Shown piece by piece: positions 20,401-27,069 of a stretch of DNA of 64,000 nt; position 1 is the first letter of the stretch; each line of letters begins with the position of its first letter. Where the stretch lies: positions 2,170,001 to 2,234,000 of the forward strand of contig OZ244208.1 of assembly GCA_965216885.1 (NCBI GenBank). The letters are read 5' to 3'. Origin of the DNA: CAYNJG01 sp965216885 (GTDB lineage Bacteria; Planctomycetota; Planctomycetia; Pirellulales; Pirellulaceae). The position numbers were made by a program, and so were the translations under genes. Below the pieces are notes generated by a model that saw nothing but the letters and a program-made list of their open reading frames with translations, ran no database searches and was not told where the DNA came from.

Positions 20401-20730
20401 GACAACGCAAAGAAGGAGCTAGCCACTCGCGCAGAAGCCGAAGCGAAGTCCATGCGCGAGATTCTTGTCAGGCAGGAGAAGTATATCTCCGGCCAATCCC
20501 GGAAATTCGCGAACGAAGAAACACTGCAGGGGATGTTCGACTTCAAGCGTGAAGACGAACAGGAACAGATCGCCCAACTGAAAGCGAATCAGCGGCACTG
20601 GACCAAGCGACTTGAACTGCTGAAGGGGGAACTCAAGTCCGAGCCTGAGCGCATTCGCAAAGTCTACGAAGTAATCGCCCAACGCATCGAGCCAATCGGC
20701 ATCGTCTACCTCTGGCCAACCAGTTCCTGA
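17449..20730 (+). CDS. drmD: DISARM class 1 SNF2-family helicase DrmD
   Basis: A 1093-residue superfamily 2 helicase. Start GTG follows an in-frame TGA directly and has TTGAGG five bases ahead. The N-terminal RVRQRTHLIEEV and VRLSCLDDDNQGAPLEVLWE are the DrmD-type lead. Walker A is DDVGLGKTIEAAL (~135-147), Walker B is ILDEAHHA (~Asp245), and the C-terminal helicase lobe has TDAAREGLNLQ and the arginine-finger motif QRNGRIDR (~633). A long helical region follows. In DISARM the core DrmA/DrmB act with either DrmD plus an adenine methyltransferase (class 1) or DrmE plus a cytosine methyltransferase (class 2); this is the first arrangement. The next gene begins 49 bp downstream. Confidence 0.92.
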   Translation: MERLDPTPGAIARVRQRTHLIEEVRKPRRVKDSTLVRLSCLDDDNQGAPLEVLWERELDKQLLDAEDWDAIASKGFDSPGTFSSYFNTLKWNCVTATDPKLFQSPFRAGIRLDAYQLEPLRKALRLPRVNLFIADDVGLGKTIEAALIAREMLLRKRVRDIVVSAPPSMLLQWQEELENRFGLTFQIIDKDYLKQVRQERGFAVNPWTTHSRFLISHRLLTSESYAGPFRDWLGTFRSGSMFILDEAHHAAPASGQKYAIDSKITRAVEDFAKRFEHRLFLSATPHNGHSNSFSRLLELLDPQRFCRGVPVTPEHRDEVVIRRIKEDIRAVQGGFPERKVVQVDIDGLPAETAELRLMDLLSRYRDLRDERNRSLTKRQQAASALLIIGLQQRLLSSVEAFARTLKIHRSTVVRQWEATQGKRPAAVPSSQLDLLDGGLTGDDDRATSPEDEVAAEVDSQIELASAATAIMSGDANAADIWRQEQLLLDEMTDIAEAARGRPDARIVRLVEWIRQHMCPDLPQRGDGTETDARWNDIRVLIFTEYDDTKRYIVQQLRALVDQTHRGPERIDVFHGPTPLEKREEIKRAFNAAPDKHPLRILVATDAAREGLNLQANCFNLFHFDVPWNPSRMEQRNGRIDRKLQPSDTVYCHYYYYRQRPEDRILRVLVRKTETIRQELGSLSKVIDASLVGTMKSGIRRDRIDKMEAQIDEADLAADHKQAIETELEGARLRQVGLREQIEELRDILDRSKRSIGLNENLFRLAVSSSLEILGSESLTDAGGSTGGPKQLVFPSLDQRSGADATWAETMDTLRAPKKRGQKHWEWRRDSPIRPVVFKDPGRVTDEVVHLHLEHRVVQRLLGRFTTQGFVHDDLSRACLTQTTDAIPRVILVGRLALYGHGAARLHEELVPVAARWTDPGSGKRPLRPYARDAQSKTIDLLDGAFLDAPNQEFEQQVIGQLQESAAQDVSELLEHLQEVAGRSADNAKKELATRAEAEAKSMREILVRQEKYISGQSRKFANEETLQGMFDFKREDEQEQIAQLKANQRHWTKRLELLKGELKSEPERIRKVYEVIAQRIEPIGIVYLWPTSS

Positions 20731-20779
20731 GTTCAATTCCACACGCCGTCTGCCCGCTGTTGCGGAACTCCAATCTCAA

Positions 20780-23700
20780 ATGACTCCCGAATACGCAGCA
20801 CACGTCGAATGGATCGGTTATGTACAACCGGTTGGCCTGGTGGTTTCCCCGCCAGCCATGATCCGGGCGCAGGCCTATCCAAACCGGCATATTGGGCCAG
20901 ATCATCAGAGATTTCTGGCGTGCCTGCCACGCAACGAACATGACGAAATAACGCCGACGATTGTCGATTTCCCTGAGTTCGCACAACAGGTGCTCGACTG
21001 GTCGGAAGACGACCTGATTGTGTTTCCCACGCACGAACCAAATGAAGAGTTTGAAGACCTGGAGGTTTATCTCGCCGAATACGAAGAAACGCTGCGTCCG
21101 ACGTGGGTCGTACCTGCCTTTAAACCGCAACCAGATGAGTCACCCTGGGTGATGCTGGTTCAGGAAATTCGCCATGGTGATCCACTGGATGCCGTCAATG
21201 AGTTGGATCTGAAGTCTCGAAAGTGGCAGGCGTCGCCCCATGCGAAGTTCGAGCGTCTGCTTCGTGAGACGAATGTCCCCATTGGTCTGCTCAGTAATGG
21301 GCGTTCCCTGCGGCTTGTCTATGCGCCGCGTGGCGAAACGAGTGGCTTCATTACCTACAACGTCGAAGAAATGGCCACGGTGGCGGGGCGTCCAATCTTC
21401 GCGGCGATGCACATGCTGCTGGAAGAACCCCGGATGTTCTCCCTTGGTAAGGAGCATCGTCTGCCATCGATCCTGGAGGATAGTCGCAAGTACCAGAATA
21501 CGGTTTCGACGAAGCTGGCCAATCAGGTGATGGCTGCCCTGTTTGAAATGTTGCGGGGCTTTCAGGCGGCGAACGAACATCGTCAGGGTGATCTGTTGCG
21601 TGAGATTCTTGGCACGGATCCACAGCATGTCTACAAGGGACTATTGACCGTGCTGATGCGTTTGGTCTTCGTCATGTATGCCGAGGATCGAGGGCTGATG
21701 TCCAGTGATGCGATCTATGCCAATCACTATTCGGTCGCGGGTCTGTTCGATCGGTTGCGAACCGACGCAGGACGCTTTCCGGACACCATGAATCAGCGAT
21801 ACGGGGCGTGGGCGCAGCTACTGACCTTGAATCGGTTGATTCATGAGGGTGGTTCGCACCACGACTTCCGGATTCCTGCACGGAAGGGATACCTTTTCGA
21901 TCCGGATCGTTATCCCTTTCTGGAAGGTCGGGCCCAGTTGCCCGATGGCAGCGACGATGCAACCTCAATCGACCCCTTGGCTCCATCGCCTCACCCCGTG
22001 CCCCATGTTTCGGATGGCTGTATCTACCGGGTGCTCGAATCGCTGCTGGTTCTGGATGGTGAAAGGCTGAGCTACCGAACCCTGGATGTCGAACAGATCG
22101 GTAGTGTTTACGAAGCCATCATGGGGTTCGAACTGGAGGTAGCCCGGGGGCGGTCGATTGCGATCAGGCCCGCCAGGCCGCACGGTGCTCCGGCGACGAT
22201 TAACCTGGAAACGCTGTTGGACACCAAACCGACGGATCGCCCCAAACGCCTGAAGGAATGGTCCGACCAGAAACTGAGTGCCTCAGATACCAAGGCCCTG
22301 AAAGCGGCAGCTACCATCGAAGACCTGATCGCGGCGCTCAATCGGAAAGTTGCACGAGAAGTTACCCCAAACATCGTCCCCCAGGGAGCGATGGTTTTTC
22401 AGCCCTCGGATGAACGACGACGCAGTGGTTCCCACTACACGCCGCGTTCCTTGACCGAACCGATCGTTCGCACGACGCTGGAACCCCTATTGAACCAACT
22501 TTGCGGGGCCACAGCTGCGACCTCAACCACGTCCTCGGCCAGTGTCTCGGGAACCGACGTTGGCCGGAAGCCCGCACTGCATGCCCGTGCCATTCCGGCC
22601 GAAACCGATACTACCAACATCAACGTACCTTCTGTCTGGCACCCTACTCCAGCGGACAGAAAACGCTACACAAAAGGCGAAATCGAACTCCGCATCAGAG
22701 CCTCGGAACGCAACGTCAAACACTGGAAAGCCGCCCGCGAGATCGGCACCCCTCACCCCTCCCAAATCCTCGACCTGAAAATCTGCGACCCGGCCATGGG
22801 CAGCGGAGCCTTCCTTGTCGAAGTGTGCCGCCAACTGGGCGACCACCTGATCGCGGCCTGGCACGCGCATGACATGGTGCCAGCCGACATCCCCGCCGAC
22901 GAAGACGAAGTCCTCTACGCCCGTCGTCTTGTGGCGCAGCGTTGTCTGTACGGAGTGGACAAGAACGTGATGGCGGTCGATCTGGCGAAGCTGTCGTTAT
23001 GGCTGGTGACGCTGGCGCGGGATCACGCGTTTACGTTTCTGGATCATTCGCTTCGTCACGGCGATTCGCTGGTGGGTCTGACGCGCGAGCAAATCATCGG
23101 CTTCCATTGGGATCGGAAGAAATTCAAGACGCTCTTGAACGAGCCGATCCAAAAACGGCTCGACCGAGCCACCGAAGCCCGCGCCAAAATCTTAAATGCC
23201 CGCGAGGATGTGCCTTACAAAGATCAGGAGCAGCGATTGGCGGTGGCGGATGAGGCGTTGGATTTGATCCGCACACTTGGCGATGCGTGCGTCAGTTGCT
23301 TCTTTGACCCATCGCCATTGCCCGCTTCCACGGTGAGCGGCCAGTCGCAAGCCGCCGGTTCAGCAGCAACTTCGGTGAGCGGCGAGGCGCTAGCCGCCGG
23401 TACGAGTCCTGAAACCGGCGAGTCGCAATCCGCCGTTGCCGTCGCCAAGTCCAAACCGGTCAAAGCCACCAAAAAGTCTCGTGGCGAAGCCGCGGATCGC
23501 GTGTACGGATTGGCGAGTTCTTATCTCGAAAGTCAGAAGCAACCGCAAATTGACCACGCCAGTCGCCAGAGTCTGCACGCCGCAGCGGCCCGCCTCAGAG
23601 AAGGCGCAAACCCCGTCCCCGCCTTCCACTGGGAGATTGAGTTTCCCGAGGTTTTTTCGCGTGAGAATGGCGGGTTCGATGCGTTTGTGGGGAATCCGCC

Positions 23701-25252
23701 GTTCTTGGGAGGAAGGAATATCACGAACAGTTATGGGGATGTCTATTCAGAGGCCCTCCGTGCTCTTCAACGGGACATTTCAGGCGGAGCAGATTTAGTC
23801 GCACATTTTTACCGACGATGCTTTGCGAATCTCAGAACACTAGGCACCGTCGGGCTTATCGCAACAAACACAATTGCCCAAGGCGACACTCGCTCCGCCG
23901 GACTACGAGTGATTTGCGAAAACAACGGAACGATCTATTGCGCGAGGAGGCGCGTTCGCTGGCCCGGTGTGGCAGCAGTAATTGTTAGCGTCGTACACAT
24001 TAGGAAAGGAAGCTTACAGTCTCCACACTTTTTGGATGGCAACCCAGTTGACCGAATCACAGCATACTTGGTTCACCGTGGTGGGCACGGCGACCCGAAA
24101 CGGCTTGGAAGGCAACATGAACTTAGCTACCAAGGGAGCATCACGCTCGGAATGGGTTTCACGTTCGCGGAAGAAGACAACGGTACCGTTAGCTCCATCT
24201 CAAGAATGAATAAACTCATCGAAGCAGATTCGCGCAACGAAGAACGAATCTTTCCTTACATCGGCGGTGAAGAAGTCAATTCAAATCCAGCTCACGCTTT
24301 TCGACGATATGTCATCAATTTCGGTGAGATGACGGAAGAAGAGGCGAGGCGTTGGCCAGACTTAATGGAGATAATTGAAGATCGCGTCAAACCAGAACGG
24401 CTAAAGAAATCGAAAGAAGTCCGCGAATGGCCATGGTGGCACTTTTGGAGGACCCGAAACGAGCTATACGAGGCAATATCGAGTCGAGATCGTGTTTTGC
24501 TAACCAACGCCCAAGCTTCACCTCATTTGGCGTTTGTCTTCTATCGAACCGATGTGGTTTTTGCCAACAGTCTGAACATATTGGTCATGAGTGGATGGAA
24601 GGACTTCGGCATCGTTCAGTCCCAACTGCATGAAACTTGGGCGAGGTTTTTCTCCTCATCCATGAAGGACGACTTGCGCTACAACCCAACAGACTGCCTT
24701 GATACCTTCGCTTTTCCGACGATCGACTGGTTCAATAGGCCCAATGACGATTTCCTTGGGCTGACCAACGCAGCAGAGAACTATCATGAAACTCGCGCGA
24801 GTCTCATGGTGCAAACCGAACTTGGTCTGACGAAGACCTACAACCGTTTTCATTCCCCCGATGAGCGTGATGAGGGCATCTTGGAGCTTCGTCGTCTTCA
24901 CGGTTTGATGGATGGAGCGGTGCTGCGGGCCTACGGCTGGGAGGATCTGGCAGAATCCGCAACGTGCGAGTTCCTGCTCGACTACGAAGAGGAAGAAGAG
25001 GCCGGCGATTCCCAGCAAGCTGGTACTCGTCGGCAAAAGAAAAAGCCCTGGCGTTATCGCTGGCCCGACGACTTCCGCGACGAAGTCCTCGCCCGCCTCC
25101 TCGAACTCAACGAACAACGCCACAAAGAAGAACAACTAACCGGTACCAGTACCACCAACCGCAGCGATAAGAAAACTGCGAAAAAAAAGAACCCCAGCAA
25201 AAAGACAACTAGAAAAGAATCAACCGACCAACAAGAGCTGTTCCAGGAATAA
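20780..25252 (+). CDS. drmMI: DISARM class 1 N6-adenine DNA methyltransferase DrmMI
   Basis: A 1490-residue methyltransferase of the large PglX/type IIL-like kind. SAM motif I is DPAMGSGAFLVE (from residue ~670); catalytic motif IV is NPPF with GG after it (from ~972). In DISARM it marks host DNA as self. The space between the motifs holds a low-complexity stretch (~840-900) made by in-frame palindromic repeats (23331-23438), and another variable stretch lies at ~575-615, before motif I. The C-terminal ~115 residues (HGLMDGAVLRAYGW onward) are duplicated 1.3 kb downstream, and the protein ends in a lysine-rich tail closing with QELFQE. The frame is intact across all these oddities, so the enzyme is probably active; this is inference. 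Confidence 0.92.
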   Translation: MTPEYAAHVEWIGYVQPVGLVVSPPAMIRAQAYPNRHIGPDHQRFLACLPRNEHDEITPTIVDFPEFAQQVLDWSEDDLIVFPTHEPNEEFEDLEVYLAEYEETLRPTWVVPAFKPQPDESPWVMLVQEIRHGDPLDAVNELDLKSRKWQASPHAKFERLLRETNVPIGLLSNGRSLRLVYAPRGETSGFITYNVEEMATVAGRPIFAAMHMLLEEPRMFSLGKEHRLPSILEDSRKYQNTVSTKLANQVMAALFEMLRGFQAANEHRQGDLLREILGTDPQHVYKGLLTVLMRLVFVMYAEDRGLMSSDAIYANHYSVAGLFDRLRTDAGRFPDTMNQRYGAWAQLLTLNRLIHEGGSHHDFRIPARKGYLFDPDRYPFLEGRAQLPDGSDDATSIDPLAPSPHPVPHVSDGCIYRVLESLLVLDGERLSYRTLDVEQIGSVYEAIMGFELEVARGRSIAIRPARPHGAPATINLETLLDTKPTDRPKRLKEWSDQKLSASDTKALKAAATIEDLIAALNRKVAREVTPNIVPQGAMVFQPSDERRRSGSHYTPRSLTEPIVRTTLEPLLNQLCGATAATSTTSSASVSGTDVGRKPALHARAIPAETDTTNINVPSVWHPTPADRKRYTKGEIELRIRASERNVKHWKAAREIGTPHPSQILDLKICDPAMGSGAFLVEVCRQLGDHLIAAWHAHDMVPADIPADEDEVLYARRLVAQRCLYGVDKNVMAVDLAKLSLWLVTLARDHAFTFLDHSLRHGDSLVGLTREQIIGFHWDRKKFKTLLNEPIQKRLDRATEARAKILNAREDVPYKDQEQRLAVADEALDLIRTLGDACVSCFFDPSPLPASTVSGQSQAAGSAATSVSGEALAAGTSPETGESQSAVAVAKSKPVKATKKSRGEAADRVYGLASSYLESQKQPQIDHASRQSLHAAAARLREGANPVPAFHWEIEFPEVFSRENGGFDAFVGNPPFLGGRNITNSYGDVYSEALRALQRDISGGADLVAHFYRRCFANLRTLGTVGLIATNTIAQGDTRSAGLRVICENNGTIYCARRRVRWPGVAAVIVSVVHIRKGSLQSPHFLDGNPVDRITAYLVHRGGHGDPKRLGRQHELSYQGSITLGMGFTFAEEDNGTVSSISRMNKLIEADSRNEERIFPYIGGEEVNSNPAHAFRRYVINFGEMTEEEARRWPDLMEIIEDRVKPERLKKSKEVREWPWWHFWRTRNELYEAISSRDRVLLTNAQASPHLAFVFYRTDVVFANSLNILVMSGWKDFGIVQSQLHETWARFFSSSMKDDLRYNPTDCLDTFAFPTIDWFNRPNDDFLGLTNAAENYHETRASLMVQTELGLTKTYNRFHSPDERDEGILELRRLHGLMDGAVLRAYGWEDLAESATCEFLLDYEEEEEAGDSQQAGTRRQKKKPWRYRWPDDFRDEVLARLLELNEQRHKEEQLTGTSTTNRSDKKTAKKKNPSKKTTRKESTDQQELFQE
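23331..23438 (+). repeat. in-frame cluster of palindromic interspersed repeats inside drmMI
   Basis: Three related units occur at 23331-23361, 23373-23403 and 23415-23438. The clearest is built on GGTGAGCGGCGAGGCGCTAG followed by CCGCCGGT, in which GGCG and GCGC face GCCGCC as an imperfect palindrome. They are translated as VSGQSQAAG, VSGEALAAG and TGESQSAV-type linkers. Such GC-rich palindromes are usually intergenic, so finding them read through in a methyltransferase is unusual. Confidence 0.6.
24893..25131 (+). repeat. 239-bp direct repeat, copy 1 (inside drmMI 3' end)
   Basis: This stretch matches 26222-26460 base for base except at two positions (24897 T/A and 24943 G/C), offset 1329 bp. 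It encodes the drmMI segment from LHGLMDG to QRHKEE. Both edges are sharp: sequences before and after the two copies are unrelated or only loosely alike. Confidence 0.95.
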
Positions 25253-25278
25253 CTCACCAGAATCGTAGACCTCTAACT

Positions 25279-26034
25279 ATGCCCCAGAACGACCCAACTT
25301 GCCACAGCGACTTTGTCGTGTACGTCGATGAAAGCGGCGATCACGGACTGAAGTCTATGGAAGCAACCTACCCAGTTTTCGTTCTGGCTTTCTGCATCTT
25401 TTCCAAAGACGAATACGTCAAAGTCATAACGCCGAGAATTCAGGATTTCAAGTTCCGTTACTTCGGCCATGACATGGTCGTCCTTCACGAACATGAAATC
25501 AGAAAACCAAAAGGCCCGTACTTGATTCTGTTCGACGCCGATGTCCGGAAGAATTTCATGGCCGACCTGACGAACATCATCTCTGAATCGGATTTCAAAA
25601 TCATCGCGACTTACATCAAAAAAGACGACTTCCGTAAGAAGCACGGTGACACGGAGAATCTGTACAACGTTGCCATGCGATCTTGTCTGAAGAGGCTCTA
25701 CCGCGTTCTCGACGAAAACGATCAAACGAACTGCGTCACCAATGTGATCTTTGAACAACGCGGCAAGAACGAAGACGACGACCTCGAACTCGAATTTCGC
25801 CGGGTATGTGACGACGAGAATCCAGCAGGCGTCCCCTTGCCGTTCTCGATCGTGATGGCCAACAAGCAGATCAATTCTTGCGGGTTACAACTGGCGGATC
25901 TTGTCGCCCGTCCAATTGGACGCAAACACTTGACGCCCGAGCAGGAGAACCGGGCCTACGAAGTATTGGCCACCAAATTTGTTCGTGATGCGAACGGAGA
26001 AATCGAAGGGGCAGGCCTTGAGTGCTACCCATAA
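25279..26034 (+). CDS. DUF3800 domain protein inserted in the DISARM operon
   Basis: A 251-residue protein beginning FVVYVDESGDHGL, the hallmark of DUF3800, an RNase H-like fold family; acidic residues in YVDESGDHG and near the C-terminal LQLADLVARPI are the expected active-site positions. Members occur near phage-defence genes and mobile elements but their reaction is not established. It starts 26 bp after drmMI and ends at a strong terminator, between the two copies of the 239-bp drmMI repeat, so it looks like a later acquisition rather than a DISARM core gene. A nuclease accessory role is possible, not shown. Confidence 0.8.
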   Translation: MPQNDPTCHSDFVVYVDESGDHGLKSMEATYPVFVLAFCIFSKDEYVKVITPRIQDFKFRYFGHDMVVLHEHEIRKPKGPYLILFDADVRKNFMADLTNIISESDFKIIATYIKKDDFRKKHGDTENLYNVAMRSCLKRLYRVLDENDQTNCVTNVIFEQRGKNEDDDLELEFRRVCDDENPAGVPLPFSIVMANKQINSCGLQLADLVARPIGRKHLTPEQENRAYEVLATKFVRDANGEIEGAGLECYP

Positions 26035-26042
26035 AAACAAAC

Positions 26043-26069
26043 AGCCTCGGAATTCTCCGAGGCTTATTT
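26043..26069 (+). terminator. Rho-independent terminator after the DUF3800 gene
   Basis: A perfect 9-bp stem AGCCTCGGA / TCCGAGGCT with loop ATTC, followed by TATTT. It begins 9 bp after the DUF3800 stop. It would cut read-through from drmD-drmMI into drmA-drmB-drmC, implying a second promoter downstream. Confidence 0.75.
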
Positions 26070-26221
26070 GCCGACCAGATATTTCCAGTCCAGATGAATA
26101 ATCGGCCACCATGGTCCCAAAGTCAACCGGAAACCGACATTTGTACACACAATTAGACCGAATCCCCGCAAATCGGTTCGCTCGTATCGAGTGTCCGCTA
26201 CTACGCGACACCGCCATCGCA

Positions 26222-26460
26222 CGTCATCACGGTTTGATGGATGGAGCGGTGCTGCGGGCCTACGGCTGGGACGATCTGGCAGAATCCGCAACGTGCGAGT
26301 TCCTGCTCGACTACGAAGAGGAAGAAGAGGCCGGCGATTCCCAGCAAGCTGGTACTCGTCGGCAAAAGAAAAAGCCCTGGCGTTATCGCTGGCCCGACGA
26401 CTTCCGCGACGAAGTCCTCGCCCGCCTCCTCGAACTCAACGAACAACGCCACAAAGAAGA
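26222..26460 (+). repeat. 239-bp direct repeat, copy 2
   Basis: Second copy of the drmMI 3' segment, 237 of 239 bases identical to 24893-25131. It lies in no complete gene here; it only joins an unrelated upstream stretch to a second drmMI-like tail. Confidence 0.95.
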
Positions 26461-26554
26461 CCTCCTCGCCGGCGCAGCCGCCGAAAATCCTTCGAAGCCA
26501 GCGAAGAAGAAAGCAAGGAAGCAGACCAACCAAAAAGAACTCTTCAAGGAATGA
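26222..26554 (+). pseudogene. orphan 3' fragment of drmMI
   Basis: A ~110-residue remnant running from HHGLMDGAVLRAYGW to the stop. After the shared 239 bp it has its own lysine-rich tail ending QKELFKE, different from QQELFQE in the intact gene yet of the same type. There is no methyltransferase core upstream; the frame could be read from an ATG at 26111 but those extra residues resemble nothing in drmMI. Most likely this is the original drmMI end, stranded when the DUF3800 segment entered. Translation cannot be excluded. Confidence 0.8.
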
Positions 26555-26555
26555 C

Positions 26556-26624
26556 TCACGCAGAGCCGCGGAGTTGGCGGCTCTTTGGCAACTACTTCCT
26601 CTGCGTCCCTGCGGCTCAGCGTGA
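26556..26624. repeat. inverted repeat between the drmMI fragment and the GxxExxY gene
   Basis: Arms TCACGCAGAGCCGC (26556-26569) and its near-complement GCGGCTCAGCGTGA (26611-26624) match at 13 of 14 positions. Similar CGCAGAG/CTCTGCG text lies between them. It may be a small mobile or regulatory hairpin; there is no T-run after it. Confidence 0.6.
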
Positions 26625-26646
26625 TCCCTAACAAATCCACCAATCA

Positions 26647-27069
26647 ATGCACCATAACGAAATATCCGCCGCCATCATCGACCGCTCCATCAAGATCCAC
26701 CAATCCCTCGGTCCCGGTCTGCTGGAATCGGTCTACCACCGCATCCTCGCCTACGAGCTACGCAAATCCGGCTTTAAAGTACAAACCGAAGTCGCCATCC
26801 CGGTCACCTGGGACGGGCGCAGGATCGACGAGGGATTCCGCGCCGACCTGATCGTCAACAGCCTTGTGTTTGTCGAATTGAAATCCGTCGAGACCATTTC
26901 GAAAGTCCCCCAGAAACAGACGCTGACTTATCTGAGGCTCACGAACCTCCAGCTCGGTCTACTCATCAACTTTGGATCGGCACTTCTCAAAGCCGGCATC
27001 CACCGCATCGCCAACGGCCTTGAAGGTTCCAGGAACGTATCCCGCCGCGCCGCCGAGGTATCAAAATGA
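26647..27069 (+). CDS. GxxExxY family protein (PD-(D/E)XK-like)
   Basis: A 140-residue protein with the name-giving GLLESVY motif near residue 25, and the downstream FVELKSVE and KQTLTYLRL segments that resemble a PD-(D/E)XK nuclease core (family PF13366). Function of this family is unknown. Its stop overlaps the drmA start (ATGA at 27066-27069), so the two are translationally coupled. The C-terminal tail GSRNVSRRAAEVSK is typical of chance extension. As the first gene after the terminator and inverted repeat, it may carry the promoter that drives drmA-drmB-drmC. Confidence 0.85.
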   Translation: MHHNEISAAIIDRSIKIHQSLGPGLLESVYHRILAYELRKSGFKVQTEVAIPVTWDGRRIDEGFRADLIVNSLVFVELKSVETISKVPQKQTLTYLRLTNLQLGLLINFGSALLKAGIHRIANGLEGSRNVSRRAAEVSK

